In this document: piece after piece, positions 8,701 to 16,650 of the stretch
Numbering within the stretch: position 1 is the first letter of the stretch
Layout: every line of letters starts with the position of its first letter
Assembly: GCA_032586195.1 (NCBI GenBank)
Contig: JAWHQP010000005.1
Location: 178,794 to 242,793, forward strand
Source of the DNA: JAWHQP01 sp032586195
GTDB lineage: Bacteria > Pseudomonadota > Gammaproteobacteria > Enterobacterales > Pasteurellaceae
Direction: 5' to 3'
Length of the DNA stretch: 64,000 bases
Notes under the pieces: generated by a model
Told to the model about the DNA's origin: nothing
The model's input: only the letters and a program-made list of their open reading frames with translations
Database searches by the model: none
Made by a program: the position numbers and the translations under genes

Positions 8701-9643
8701 CGGTGTCTGGGCTGAACTAACCCATCAAATGCAACGTTTGCGTGATAATCCGGAATGTGCCGACCAAGAATTCGCAGTCAAAAAAGATCCGAATAATAAA
8801 GGACTATCAGCATTTTTGAGCTACGACGTGAACGAAGACATCGCCGCTCCGTTTATCAGCACCGGCGTAAGACCGACCATTGCTATCCTGCGCGAACAAG
8901 GGGTCAATAGCCATTACGAAATGGCGGCCGCTTTTGACCGGGCGGGCTTTAATGCCATCGACGTACACATGAGCGATCTCATGACGGGCAGATATCACCT
9001 AAAAGATTTCAACGCATTAGCCGCTTGCGGTGGTTTCTCCTACGGCGACGTATTGGGTGCCGGCGGCGGTTGGGCGAAATCCATTCTGTTCAATGATGAC
9101 CTGCGTGCTCAGTTCAGCCAATTCTTCGCCAATCCAAACACCCTGGCGCTAGGTGTATGCAATGGCTGCCAATTCCTTTCCAACCTGGCGGATATCATCC
9201 CGGGAGCGGAAAATTGGCCGCGTTTTGTGCGTAACAAATCGGAACGCTTTGAAGCTCGTGTCGCAATGGTGAAAATCAATGCAACCGATTCGTTATGGTT
9301 CCGGGGCATGGCAGGTTCCCATATGCCGATTGCGGTATCTCACGGTGAAGGGCGGGCGGAATTCAAAACTCCGGAAAATCTCACCGCACTTCGTGCCCGG
9401 AATCTGATTGTCGGTCAATATATCGACAGCCTTGGCAAGCCGACGGAAATCTATCCGGCCAACCCGAACGGCTCCGTGGACGGCATCACCATCATCACCA
9501 ACGCCGACGGCCGCATCGCCGCCATGATGCCGCATCCGGAACGCGTATTCCGCGCCGTCAGCAATTCTTGGTATCCCGAAGACTGGAGCGAAGACGGCGC
9601 CTGGATGCGGATGTTTAGAAATGCAAGGGTGGTGTTGGGTTAG
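5750..9643 (+). CDS. purL: phosphoribosylformylglycinamidine synthase PurL
   Basis: Fourth step of de novo purine synthesis: FGAR plus glutamine and ATP gives FGAM. The 1297-residue protein is the large single-chain form. The N-terminal domain is followed by the ATP-binding synthetase halves ([17 protein letters not shown] near residue 212, [27 protein letters not shown] near 292, and the second AIRS-like half near 690-850). A C-terminal class I glutaminase domain has its nucleophile in [13 protein letters not shown] and its His-Glu pair in [10 protein letters not shown]. Length equals that of E. coli PurL. It is preceded by a PurR operator and stands alone, in keeping with a separate purine regulon unit; purMN elsewhere in the window carries a similar operator. 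Confidence 0.97.
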   Translation: [1297 protein letters not shown]

Positions 9644-9845
9644 CCCTCTGATTTAATCGGCCAAAGGCGGATAATAGGTGAAAGCTTACTATCCGTTTTT
9701 ATTAATTCATTTTTGTAAATCTTTCTCCCTTACATATATCTGGCGGCTTGCGTAATATGTTTATTTCGCGGTAGTATCGATCCTGACTTTTTCAGTCAAG
9801 ATTAATGCTTTATCGTTTATTTTTATATTGAATAGGAAGGTAGTT

Positions 9846-10610
9846 ATGAATACTCAACAACAAGAATATCAATTCTCTGAGCAAAAAGTGCTTTGGATTC
9901 AACGATATTCGGCAAAATTAATGTCTTTTGCCATTGAACGGCCGAAGGGTTTTCGTTTTACTGCCGGGCAGTTTACCAAGCTGGGATTTTTTGATGGCAA
10001 GGAATATGTATGGCGCGCTTATTCCATGATTTCACCGGAACAGGCGGATTACCTTGCATTCTATGTGATTCTGATTGAAGATGGTGTGATGTCTTTGCAT
10101 TTCAACCGGATGCGTGCGGATGATAAGCTACTGTTGGACAACCGCTCAATCGGATTCTTTACCTTGGATCGCGTACCGCCGGGTAAACAACTCGTGATGC
10201 TTGCTACCGGCTCGGGCATTGCTCCGTTTCTATCCATGTTGTCGGAACAGACGTTATGGCGAAAAGCGGAAAAAATCGTGCTAGTGCATTCCGTTTCCTA
10301 TGCGCAGGATTTAGTATTTAAAGAAAAGCTTGCCCAATTAACCCAAGATGTTGCCGGACATTTTGTTTATCAGCCTGTAGTCACCCGTGAAACCGTGGAA
10401 GGTGCATTGTCCGAACGAATTCTTCCTTTATTGCAAAACGGCAGATTGGCGCAAACCTTAGGCTTTCCGTTCACAGTGGCAACTACTCGGTTTTTAATCT
10501 GCGGCAATCCCGACATGGTGAAAGACAGTTATGAATATCTGAAATCACAAGGGTTTGCCTTACATCGGATACATAAAGACGGGCAAATTATGATGGAACA
10601 TGCATTTTAA
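9846..10610 (+). CDS. fpr: ferredoxin/flavodoxin-NADP+ reductase
   Basis: FAD enzyme passing electrons between NADPH and ferredoxin or flavodoxin. The ATG at 9846 (MNTQQQEYQF) stands 5 nt after AGGAAGG and is preferred over an in-frame TTG at 9828. The 254-residue protein has the FAD-binding word WRAYSMIS (compare RxYS), the NADP-binding ATGSGIAPFLSML, the ICGNPDMVKD segment, and a short C-terminus ending in EHAF. It stands alone between purL and the transport island and is followed by an uptake-sequence hairpin. Confidence 0.92.
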   Translation: MNTQQQEYQFSEQKVLWIQRYSAKLMSFAIERPKGFRFTAGQFTKLGFFDGKEYVWRAYSMISPEQADYLAFYVILIEDGVMSLHFNRMRADDKLLLDNRSIGFFTLDRVPPGKQLVMLATGSGIAPFLSMLSEQTLWRKAEKIVLVHSVSYAQDLVFKEKLAQLTQDVAGHFVYQPVVTRETVEGALSERILPLLQNGRLAQTLGFPFTVATTRFLICGNPDMVKDSYEYLKSQGFALHRIHKDGQIMMEHAF

Positions 10611-10644
10611 CTGTTGTCACGGTGTTCGGCTTATTCTCCGAATC

Positions 10645-10687
10645 AAAGTGCGGTGTTAAAAACTCGGATTTTCAGCACCGCGCTTTA
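10645..10687 (+). terminator. paired uptake-sequence hairpin after fpr
   Basis: AAAGTGCGGTGTTAAAA is followed by TTTTCAGCACCGCGCTTT, a near-perfect inverted pair. It separates fpr from the transport island that begins about 280 bp later. Confidence 0.65.
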
Positions 10688-10901
10688 GGCGGGCTATTTG
10701 CACAGATAAAAACAGCTGTTTAAATCAATTCATTGTCTGAACCTTGTGAAAATACGGACAACATTATTCAACAGTCTGTAAACGAATTCTTTCCCTCGTG
10801 GAAATACTCTATTCGGCCTGTTTTCGCGCGGATCTTTAAGCTCCTTTTAATCTTGTTTTTCGCATTCCGGATATATTTATCAGTTAAAATAAAAATAATT
10901 A

Positions 10902-10930
10902 TTGATTTCATTATTGACAACTATTACTAT
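10902..10930 (+). promoter_or_regulatory. candidate promoter of the transport island
   Basis: TTGATT (10902-10907) and TACTAT (10925-10930) are 17 bp apart in a very AT-rich stretch. A start near 10937 would place the promoter inside the open frame that begins at 10733, which argues for a permease start at 10967 or 11009. The 10688-10966 stretch holds no other feature I can support. Confidence 0.45.
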
Positions 10931-10966
10931 CTAAGTCATCAATTCCGACTAAAACACTCAGTTATC

Positions 10967-11776
10967 ATGATCCTACGATACGGCAAGCCGCAAGCCCGTC
11001 ATTACGTTATGCAACTCCTTGATTATGTGTGGGGAATTTTTCCCGCACAGGCCTCACTTTTTCTGATTATCGCCCTGTGGCAATGGGTGCATAATCAAAT
11101 GGGGGCAATGATTATGCCTGCGCCTTTGGCAGTATTTGAACGAATCGGGGAAATTCTTTCCAGCGTGGAATATCAAGAGGTATTTAAAACCGTTTGGCGT
11201 GGTGGCTTGGGCGTATTGTTAGCCGTAGTGACAGGAAGCTGCTTGGGTTTTCTTGCCGGAATCAGCCAAACATTGGCACTGCTGCTACGTCCGATCAATA
11301 CACTTTTACTCGGTATTCCGCCGATTATTTGGATTGTATTAGCTATTTTTTGGTTTTATATGGGCGATCTCAGTGTGATTTTTACTGTTTGGATAGTGGT
11401 GTTGCCACTTTGTTTCTCCGCCGCTCAAATGAGTTTGCGCACGGTGCCTAATTCTCTGCTTGAAATGGTTCGTGTGTATAAAATCCCGTTTTCACGCCAA
11501 CTTACCCAATTGTATATTCCACATATCCTCCGCCAAATGTTACCAGCTTTAATCGTGGCAATCGGAACGGGGTTAAAAGTCACCGTGATGGCTGAGCTAT
11601 TAGGCGCCAGTGACGGAATGGGCAGTAAAATCGGTGATGCTCGTGCCATGCTGGAAACCACCGATGTGATGGCATATGTTAGCCTGATTTTATTGATCTC
11701 CATGGGCATTGAGTATGGCATTTTAGAACCGATTCGCCGCTATTTTATTCAAGGAGAATCCTATGCTAAAACTTAA
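10967..11776 (+). CDS. ABC transporter permease, NitT/TauT/SsuC type
   Basis: Inner-membrane permease of a nitrate/taurine/sulfonate-type importer. The frame is open from a TTG at 10733, but the first 78 codons show no family similarity and contain the likely promoter. Starts at 10967 (MILRYGKPQ) or 11009 (MQLLDYVWG) give 269 or 255 residues, the usual size; neither has a clear ribosome binding site. About six membrane helices are visible. The EAA-type ATPase contact loop lies around residues 175-215 (SLRTVPNSLLEMVRVYKIP), followed by AELLGASDGMGSKIGDAR, typical of this family. The last 14 bases overlap the ATPase gene. The substrate is unknown. Confidence 0.85.
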   Translation: MILRYGKPQARHYVMQLLDYVWGIFPAQASLFLIIALWQWVHNQMGAMIMPAPLAVFERIGEILSSVEYQEVFKTVWRGGLGVLLAVVTGSCLGFLAGISQTLALLLRPINTLLLGIPPIIWIVLAIFWFYMGDLSVIFTVWIVVLPLCFSAAQMSLRTVPNSLLEMVRVYKIPFSRQLTQLYIPHILRQMLPALIVAIGTGLKVTVMAELLGASDGMGSKIGDARAMLETTDVMAYVSLILLISMGIEYGILEPIRRYFIQGESYAKT

Positions 11777-12464
11777 TGAAATTTTCATCAAGTTAGCCGG
11801 ACAAACTATTGTACGGGATTTTTCTTTGGTGTTGGAACGAGGGCAATGTATCGCATTACTCGGCGCATCAGGTTGTGGTAAAACCACGATTTTACGTGCT
11901 ATTGCTGGGTTGATTCCCGTTCAATTTGGCGATGTGTTATCAGTTAGTCAACGTCTCGCTTATTTATTTCAAGAACCCCGCTTATTGCCTTGGCTTACCG
12001 TGCGAGAAAACTTGCGTTTAGTAGCTCCGCAAGCTAGTGAACAAACCTTATTACAGCAATTGGATGAATTTCATTTAACCGCTTTAGATGCCAATAAATA
12101 TCCAGATGAACTTTCCGGAGGTATGAAACAGAGAGTTGCTTTGGCTCGAGCCTTAATTACTCAGCCAGATTTGTTATTAATGGACGAGCCTTTTTCCGCA
12201 TTAGATCAAACCTTACGCCAAGAATTACAGCAACATATTATGCAAAAAGTTGAACAAGGCTTGGCAGTGGTTTTAGTGACTCATGATATTCAAGAGGCGG
12301 TGCGAATGGCACATCAGATTTATTGCTTATGTCACAAGCCAGCACAATGCACGACACAGATTCAATTAGATCAACCTTATGCTTTACGCCAGCAGGATTG
12401 GATTCAACAGCAAAGCCAACACCCAGCTTTGCAAAGTATCGCTTTTGATAATACCAGAGTTTAG
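11763..12464 (+). CDS. ABC transporter ATP-binding protein
   Basis: 233-residue ATPase partner of the upstream permease, starting inside that gene. It has Walker A GASGCGKTT (about residue 34), a Q-loop in YLFQEPRLLPW, the signature LSGGMKQRVALARAL, Walker B LLLMDEPFSALD and the switch histidine in VLVTHDIQEA. The PRLLPWLTVRENL segment is characteristic of the nitrate/taurine-type subfamily. It is somewhat short at the C-terminus relative to SsuB/TauB, but all catalytic motifs are present. Confidence 0.92.
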   Translation: MLKLNEIFIKLAGQTIVRDFSLVLERGQCIALLGASGCGKTTILRAIAGLIPVQFGDVLSVSQRLAYLFQEPRLLPWLTVRENLRLVAPQASEQTLLQQLDEFHLTALDANKYPDELSGGMKQRVALARALITQPDLLLMDEPFSALDQTLRQELQQHIMQKVEQGLAVVLVTHDIQEAVRMAHQIYCLCHKPAQCTTQIQLDQPYALRQQDWIQQQSQHPALQSIAFDNTRV

Positions 12465-12477
12465 AGGAGAAAGTGCG

Positions 12478-12936
12478 GTGATTTTTACGTTTGTTTTTCT
12501 CATTTTCTTGGTTTGGCTGGGTTATAAACAAGAGCGTTTTTTAGGTAACGCCGTACTGAATAACCAAGATGAAAGTCGCTTTTTTCTCCCCAATTCCGCT
12601 ATTCAGAATATCAGTTTATTCATGCTCGTTATTTATGCGTTCGCCTATGGTTTTTCTGTCGAGCATAATATTTTGGGCTGGCTAGCCTTGGCTTGTGCCA
12701 GCGCCTTTATGGCTCGTTTAAAAGACTGGCAGTATTGGGAGTTATTCGGTTCAAAATATGTCGTCCAATATTACCTAGCTTTAGTCAGCATAATATTGAG
12801 TTATCTATTCTTATCTGTCGCTCTGCTATTTCAAGCTGATTTACTTCCGTTAGCGGAACATATTTTATTCGCAGTCACCTTATTTTGGCTCTATATCAGT
12901 TTGTTGCTATGGTGGTTCTGGTGGCGTAAGGAATAA
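12478..12936 (+). CDS. small integral membrane protein of unknown function
   Basis: The frame is open further upstream, but a strong ribosome binding site (AGAGGAGAAAG, 12464-12474) precedes a GTG at 12478 that is also the end of an uptake sequence, and this start falls just after the ATPase stop. The 152-residue protein is hydrophobic throughout, with four or five membrane segments (IFTFVFLIFLVWLGY; ISLFMLVIYAFAYGF; LGWLALACASAF; YLALVSIILSYLFLSVALLF; ILFAVTLFWLYISLLLWWFWW) and a short basic C-terminus. I do not recognise the family. Its position between the ABC ATPase and an outer-membrane barrel suggests a part in the same uptake system. Confidence 0.75.
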   Translation: MIFTFVFLIFLVWLGYKQERFLGNAVLNNQDESRFFLPNSAIQNISLFMLVIYAFAYGFSVEHNILGWLALACASAFMARLKDWQYWELFGSKYVVQYYLALVSIILSYLFLSVALLFQADLLPLAEHILFAVTLFWLYISLLLWWFWWRKE

Positions 12937-12946
12937 AAAGGAGAGT

Positions 12947-12979
12947 ATGACCTACACTTATTACAACCATAATTTTTAA
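12947..12979 (+). CDS. possible 10-residue leader peptide before the barrel gene
   Basis: ATG at 12947 follows AAAAGGAGAG at good spacing and reads MTYTYYNHNF then TAA; four of ten residues are aromatic and two polar pairs follow. It ends 24 bp before the barrel gene start, whose own ribosome binding site is AAAGGAA. It could be a translated leader or the relic of a lost gene start. Evidence is only the start signal. Confidence 0.3.
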   Translation: MTYTYYNHNF

Positions 12980-13002
12980 TTGACCTATAAAAGGAATCCA
13001 AT

Positions 13003-14892
13003 ATGAAAATACATTATGTTATCCCGCTTGCTGCTGCGACCTTTGCAGCGCAAGCTAATACGGTGGATTTAGCCAGTGCCGAAAATTATAAAATGCAGTT
13101 TAATTTTGCGCCGCCACCGATTATTACACCGCAAACGGATTTAACTACACCGATTGAAAACCAATTTAACTATGTTTCACCTTGGCTGAGGGCATCTGTT
13201 GCGCAGGATGTGAGTAGCAATGCCCGTCTGTTACAGATCAATACCCAATTCAACCAATATAGCAATTTGCAACGTGCTTTGTTGCGTTACCGTGGCGGTA
13301 ACCATTATGTGATCGCACAAGCCTATCGGTTGGATATGAATGATTATCGTGACGGCAATGGCGATAAAGTGAATGCGGGTTATTTACGTAATGGGCAACT
13401 GTTAATGCTGGGCTATTTGCCGACGATTCATCAGGAATATCGTATTGGTGTCATTCATGATCGTATTGATGATGACAAGCAACCGCAACACCAAATGGAC
13501 TCGGCTTATACCCGTCGAATTGTATTAAACGGTATGGTGCGCCTTGGTGAACAGGATCAAACTAATACTTTTAATCTGAATGTGCGTCATATTCGTCTTG
13601 ACCGCCGTGCCAATAATTTTGAAGTGCGAACACTGACTATGCCGCAGAAAGTACAGGTGCAGGTTGAGCGAGAAATCTTGAATGTGGAAACAGATTACCG
13701 TTTAACTTATGGTAATCACCATTCGCAATTCGGCGTGAAATACGATAATGATACCCATAATGCGGAACGCTTTGCCATTTTACCACGTGGCACATTCCGC
13801 AATGCCTACCGTTTCCCTGATATTAAAAGCCAACATTGGCATATTTTCTACGATCATTTCTGGAAAATTAATCCACAACATCAATTAGATCTTGGTATCA
13901 GCTATGATCATCTCACAGCCGAAGCCCGTAAACGTGATGTCGGATCAAGTGTAACGACGCCAAGCGGCGCACAAAATTTCCCAACACCGAATCAAATATG
14001 GCGTATGCACTATGGGGATACAGCCAAAGGTAAACAACGCACAGATGGTGTTGGTGGCGCACTAAAATACACCTTTAAACCGACCGCACTTTCTTCTTAT
14101 CAATTGGCGCTTGATAGCTTAATCCGTCAGCCGCATAACGCTGAACGTTATACTGCGCTGATCGGCAACAACGGGGCAGGCTGGATTGGTAATCCATTCC
14201 TAAAACCAGAACGTCATAATCGTGCCGCGTTAAATTTCAAATGGCAGGGTGAAGGCTGGCGTGATTACGGCAAAGTCAAAGGCGGTGATGTTGCTGGTGC
14301 TTGGCAGGTTGAGCTGCATGGATTTTATGATCGTGTAACGGATTTCATCACGCTTGATCGTGCGAGAGGACAACAAGGCGTAGTGGCAAGAAATGGCAAT
14401 ACGATAAGCCGAAATGTGGATGCGAATTTAATGGGCGTTGAATTGCAATTGGCGAAAAACCTAACCAATAATCTCGCTACCCGTGCCAAAGTGCGTTATC
14501 AATATGGCGAAAACCGCACCGATGACCGTCCGCTTTATAATGTTCGTCCGCTTAGTTTGGATGTGGCGCTTGACTGGAAAGATTATACCAGTTTCGGTAG
14601 CTATAACCTGGGCGCCAGCCTACATTATTCGCACAAACATAATCGCTTAGATGATGATAATACTAGCGGTTTCGGTTTTGATAATCCGCTACATTACCAA
14701 AGTTATGCGGTCGTCAATTTGTATGGCGGAGTGCAATTACGAGATCGTATTGCTTTCACCGCTGGTATTGACAATCTGTTTAACCGTCAATATTACGCCT
14801 TTAACGAACAACCCCATGTCGCCGCTTTAAAACCAACCGCAGTTGCCGCCCCAGAGCGGACTTATTGGGTTGGTATCAACTTTAACTTCTAA
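13003..14892 (+). CDS. outer-membrane beta-barrel receptor, OprC/NosA-like, apparently without plug domain
   Basis: 629 residues with an N-terminal signal peptide (MKIHYVIPLAAATFAAQA). The C-terminal two thirds resemble the TonB-dependent copper receptor family (OprC/NosA): NDYRDGNGDKVNAGYLRNGQ, GNPFLKPERHNRAALNF, VDANLMGVELQL, FTAGIDNLFNRQYY, and the end PERTYWVGINFNF with the terminal aromatic that marks outer-membrane barrels. Ordinary receptors carry a plug of about 120-150 residues before the barrel. Here barrel-like strands (SPWLRASVAQDVS, RYRGGNHYVIAQAYR) begin about 40 residues after the signal peptide, and neither a plug motif nor a clear TonB box is visible. Either this is a plug-less pore or the plug was lost. 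Its neighbours suggest uptake of a metal or metal complex; the substrate is unproved. Confidence 0.8.
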   Translation: MKIHYVIPLAAATFAAQANTVDLASAENYKMQFNFAPPPIITPQTDLTTPIENQFNYVSPWLRASVAQDVSSNARLLQINTQFNQYSNLQRALLRYRGGNHYVIAQAYRLDMNDYRDGNGDKVNAGYLRNGQLLMLGYLPTIHQEYRIGVIHDRIDDDKQPQHQMDSAYTRRIVLNGMVRLGEQDQTNTFNLNVRHIRLDRRANNFEVRTLTMPQKVQVQVEREILNVETDYRLTYGNHHSQFGVKYDNDTHNAERFAILPRGTFRNAYRFPDIKSQHWHIFYDHFWKINPQHQLDLGISYDHLTAEARKRDVGSSVTTPSGAQNFPTPNQIWRMHYGDTAKGKQRTDGVGGALKYTFKPTALSSYQLALDSLIRQPHNAERYTALIGNNGAGWIGNPFLKPERHNRAALNFKWQGEGWRDYGKVKGGDVAGAWQVELHGFYDRVTDFITLDRARGQQGVVARNGNTISRNVDANLMGVELQLAKNLTNNLATRAKVRYQYGENRTDDRPLYNVRPLSLDVALDWKDYTSFGSYNLGASLHYSHKHNRLDDDNTSGFGFDNPLHYQSYAVVNLYGGVQLRDRIAFTAGIDNLFNRQYYAFNEQPHVAALKPTAVAAPERTYWVGINFNF

Positions 14893-14910
14893 GCCAAAAA
14901 GGAGAACAAA

Positions 14911-15888
14911 ATGAATATTTCTAGACGTAACTTTATTCAACTCACAGGTGCGGGCGTACTTGCCGCAGCATTGCCATCATTTGCATTTGCTAACCAACAA
15001 TTAACCATTTGGGGGCCGCCCGTTGCGCCGACCGTCTTGCTTGCCGTCGCAGCGGAAATGGGTGAAGCACGTAAAATTCGTCCTTTTAATGTAAAAAGCT
15101 GGAAAACGCCAGATGAATTACGTGCAGGCTTGGTCAATGGGGCCATTGATGTCAGTATTGTACCGAACTATGTGGCAGCGAATTTACGTGCGCAAGGAAA
15201 TCCAGTGATTTTATATAATATCATGACGAAAGGGCTGCTTTCCTTGGTCAGTAAAAACGGCAAAGTGAGCGATTTAAGCCAAATCGCTGGCAAAAAATTA
15301 GTGATGCCGTTTAAAAGTGATATGCCAGATCTGGTGTTGCAAATTTTGGCGCAAAAGCACAATATCAGTTTAGATAATGTGGTGACTTATACCGCTACGC
15401 CGCCTGAGGCCATCACCTTGTTCCTGAAAAAAGATTTTGACTTTGCGTTATTACCTGAACCGCTCGCCACTGCCGCAATTCTACGTGGTAAACAAATGGG
15501 CGTGACTGTTGAACGTAGCCTTGAGTTTAGTCAAGTATGGTCGGATACATTCAAGGTTCAGCATGGATTATTAATGGCTGGGTTAATGATTAAAGAACAA
15601 ATGTTGAAAGATAACTCACAGTTCTTTGAAGTATTAAATCAAGACTTGGAAAAATCGGTGGTTTGGGTCAATAATAACCCGAAAAGTGCGGCGGAAATCG
15701 CAGCAAATTATATGCCAGCACCAGTACCTGCAATTGAACGCTCATTACCGTTTTCTGCATTGAGTGCCGTACGTACTAATGATCCCGAAGTGCAGAAAGA
15801 ACTATTAGCTTTCCAACAAGCGTTGTTTAAACTCAACCCGAAAATTACTGGCGGTAAAGCACCGACTACCGCATTATTCGGATTGTAA
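14911..15888 (+). CDS. ABC transporter periplasmic substrate-binding protein, NMT1/TauA-like, Tat signal
   Basis: 325 residues with a twin-arginine signal (SRRNFIQLTGAGVLAAALP...AFA), so it is probably exported folded, perhaps with a bound cofactor. The mature part has the two-lobe binding-protein pattern: QLTIWGPPVAPTVLLAVA, ELRAGLVNGAIDVSIVPNYVA, LSQIAGKKLVMPF, DFDFALLPEPLATAAI. It fits the nitrate/taurine/thiamine-precursor class that partners with the permease type encoded upstream. The ribosome binding site AAGGAG precedes the ATG, 18 bp after the barrel gene. The ligand cannot be read from sequence. Confidence 0.88.
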   Translation: MNISRRNFIQLTGAGVLAAALPSFAFANQQLTIWGPPVAPTVLLAVAAEMGEARKIRPFNVKSWKTPDELRAGLVNGAIDVSIVPNYVAANLRAQGNPVILYNIMTKGLLSLVSKNGKVSDLSQIAGKKLVMPFKSDMPDLVLQILAQKHNISLDNVVTYTATPPEAITLFLKKDFDFALLPEPLATAAILRGKQMGVTVERSLEFSQVWSDTFKVQHGLLMAGLMIKEQMLKDNSQFFEVLNQDLEKSVVWVNNNPKSAAEIAANYMPAPVPAIERSLPFSALSAVRTNDPEVQKELLAFQQALFKLNPKITGGKAPTTALFGL

Positions 15889-15933
15889 TGTTCAATAAAT
15901 CTCCTTGCTAAAAGGGGATTTTAGAACGAAAAA

Positions 15934-15953
15934 TACGGTCAAAATCGACCGTA
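15934..15953 (+). terminator. hairpin between binding protein and FmdE-like gene
   Basis: TACGGTC and GACCGTA form a 7-bp stem around AAAATC and are followed by CTTTT. It may lower expression of the FmdE-like gene relative to the transporter or protect the upstream transcript end. Confidence 0.45.
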
Positions 15954-15976
15954 CTTTTCACCGATAAGGAGTCTTT

Positions 15977-16612
15977 ATGAGCATTATTTACCAAAACGGT
16001 TTTCCTGACTTTTTTACACAGGCACCGACTTTAACCCTATTCGATCCGTTATCCCAATTTCTAGGTGCAGTGGAGCAAGGGCGGGTCACTTATTATTATC
16101 AAGATGCGGTAAAACTGGCAGGGCATTCCTGTCCGACCGTTGCTGCCGCATTTTTGATGACGATTAAAGGATTGCAAGCCTTGTATGGCGAAGAAATACC
16201 AGAGCGTGGCGGAATTGAAGTGCGTTTTGCCAAAGGACGAGATGAAGGCACAACAGGGGTGACAGGTTCTATTATCACTTTATTGACTGGCGCTGCAACG
16301 GAGATGGGATTTGGCGGTATTGGGCAAAATCAACGTTTCGTCCGACGCAATTTACTTAGTTTTTCTCAACCCATAGAGGGCAATGTTGTCTTCTCACGCA
16401 AAGACAATGGAAAAAGTGTTGCTGTTCGCTTACATCTTGATGAAGTCGTGCCTTGGACGGAACAAATGAAAACCTTGTTACCTAAAGCGGTTTCAGGGCA
16501 AGCCAGCGCTGAAGAACTCGCCACATTTGCCGAATTATGGCAACTACGGGTAAAACAAGTATTAATCGATTTTGCTGATGATCCGAGATTGGTTGAAGTT
16601 ATTAATCTTTAA
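15977..16612 (+). CDS. FmdE-like protein
   Basis: 211 residues related to the FmdE family, named after a gene in formylmethanofuran dehydrogenase operons; no such enzyme is implied here. The family core is AGHSCPTVAAAFLMTIKGLQ (about residue 50-70), whose His and Cys are the expected metal-binding residues, followed by GGIEVRFAKGRDEGTTG and the NQRFVRRNLLSF region. It has no signal peptide, so it is probably cytoplasmic. The gene follows the ABC importer and receptor in the same direction after AAGGAG, which suggests that it handles or senses the imported metal or metal complex. That role is inference. Confidence 0.8.
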   Translation: MSIIYQNGFPDFFTQAPTLTLFDPLSQFLGAVEQGRVTYYYQDAVKLAGHSCPTVAAAFLMTIKGLQALYGEEIPERGGIEVRFAKGRDEGTTGVTGSIITLLTGAATEMGFGGIGQNQRFVRRNLLSFSQPIEGNVVFSRKDNGKSVAVRLHLDEVVPWTEQMKTLLPKAVSGQASAEELATFAELWQLRVKQVLIDFADDPRLVEVINL

Positions 16613-16650
16613 TGATCAAAATCACCTGAAAGGCATACTACACCAGTCTG

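Noticed and set aside
10890..10915. Fur box before the transport island
   Set aside because: The ATAATTATTGATTTCATTAT stretch looks similar to the consensus, but its half-site spacing is off by one or more and may simply reflect AT-richness.
10733..10966. 78-residue N-terminal extension of the ABC permease
   Set aside because: TTG start without ribosome binding site; a better promoter lies inside it, and it has no counterpart in the family.
12379..12477. 33-residue extension of the small membrane protein
   Set aside because: It lies within the ATPase gene; the strong ribosome binding site at 12464-12474 marks the GTG at 12478.
15977..16612. Formylmethanofuran dehydrogenase activity for the FmdE-like protein
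   Set aside because: No other methanogenesis genes are present; the family name is historical, so only a putative metal-binding role is kept.
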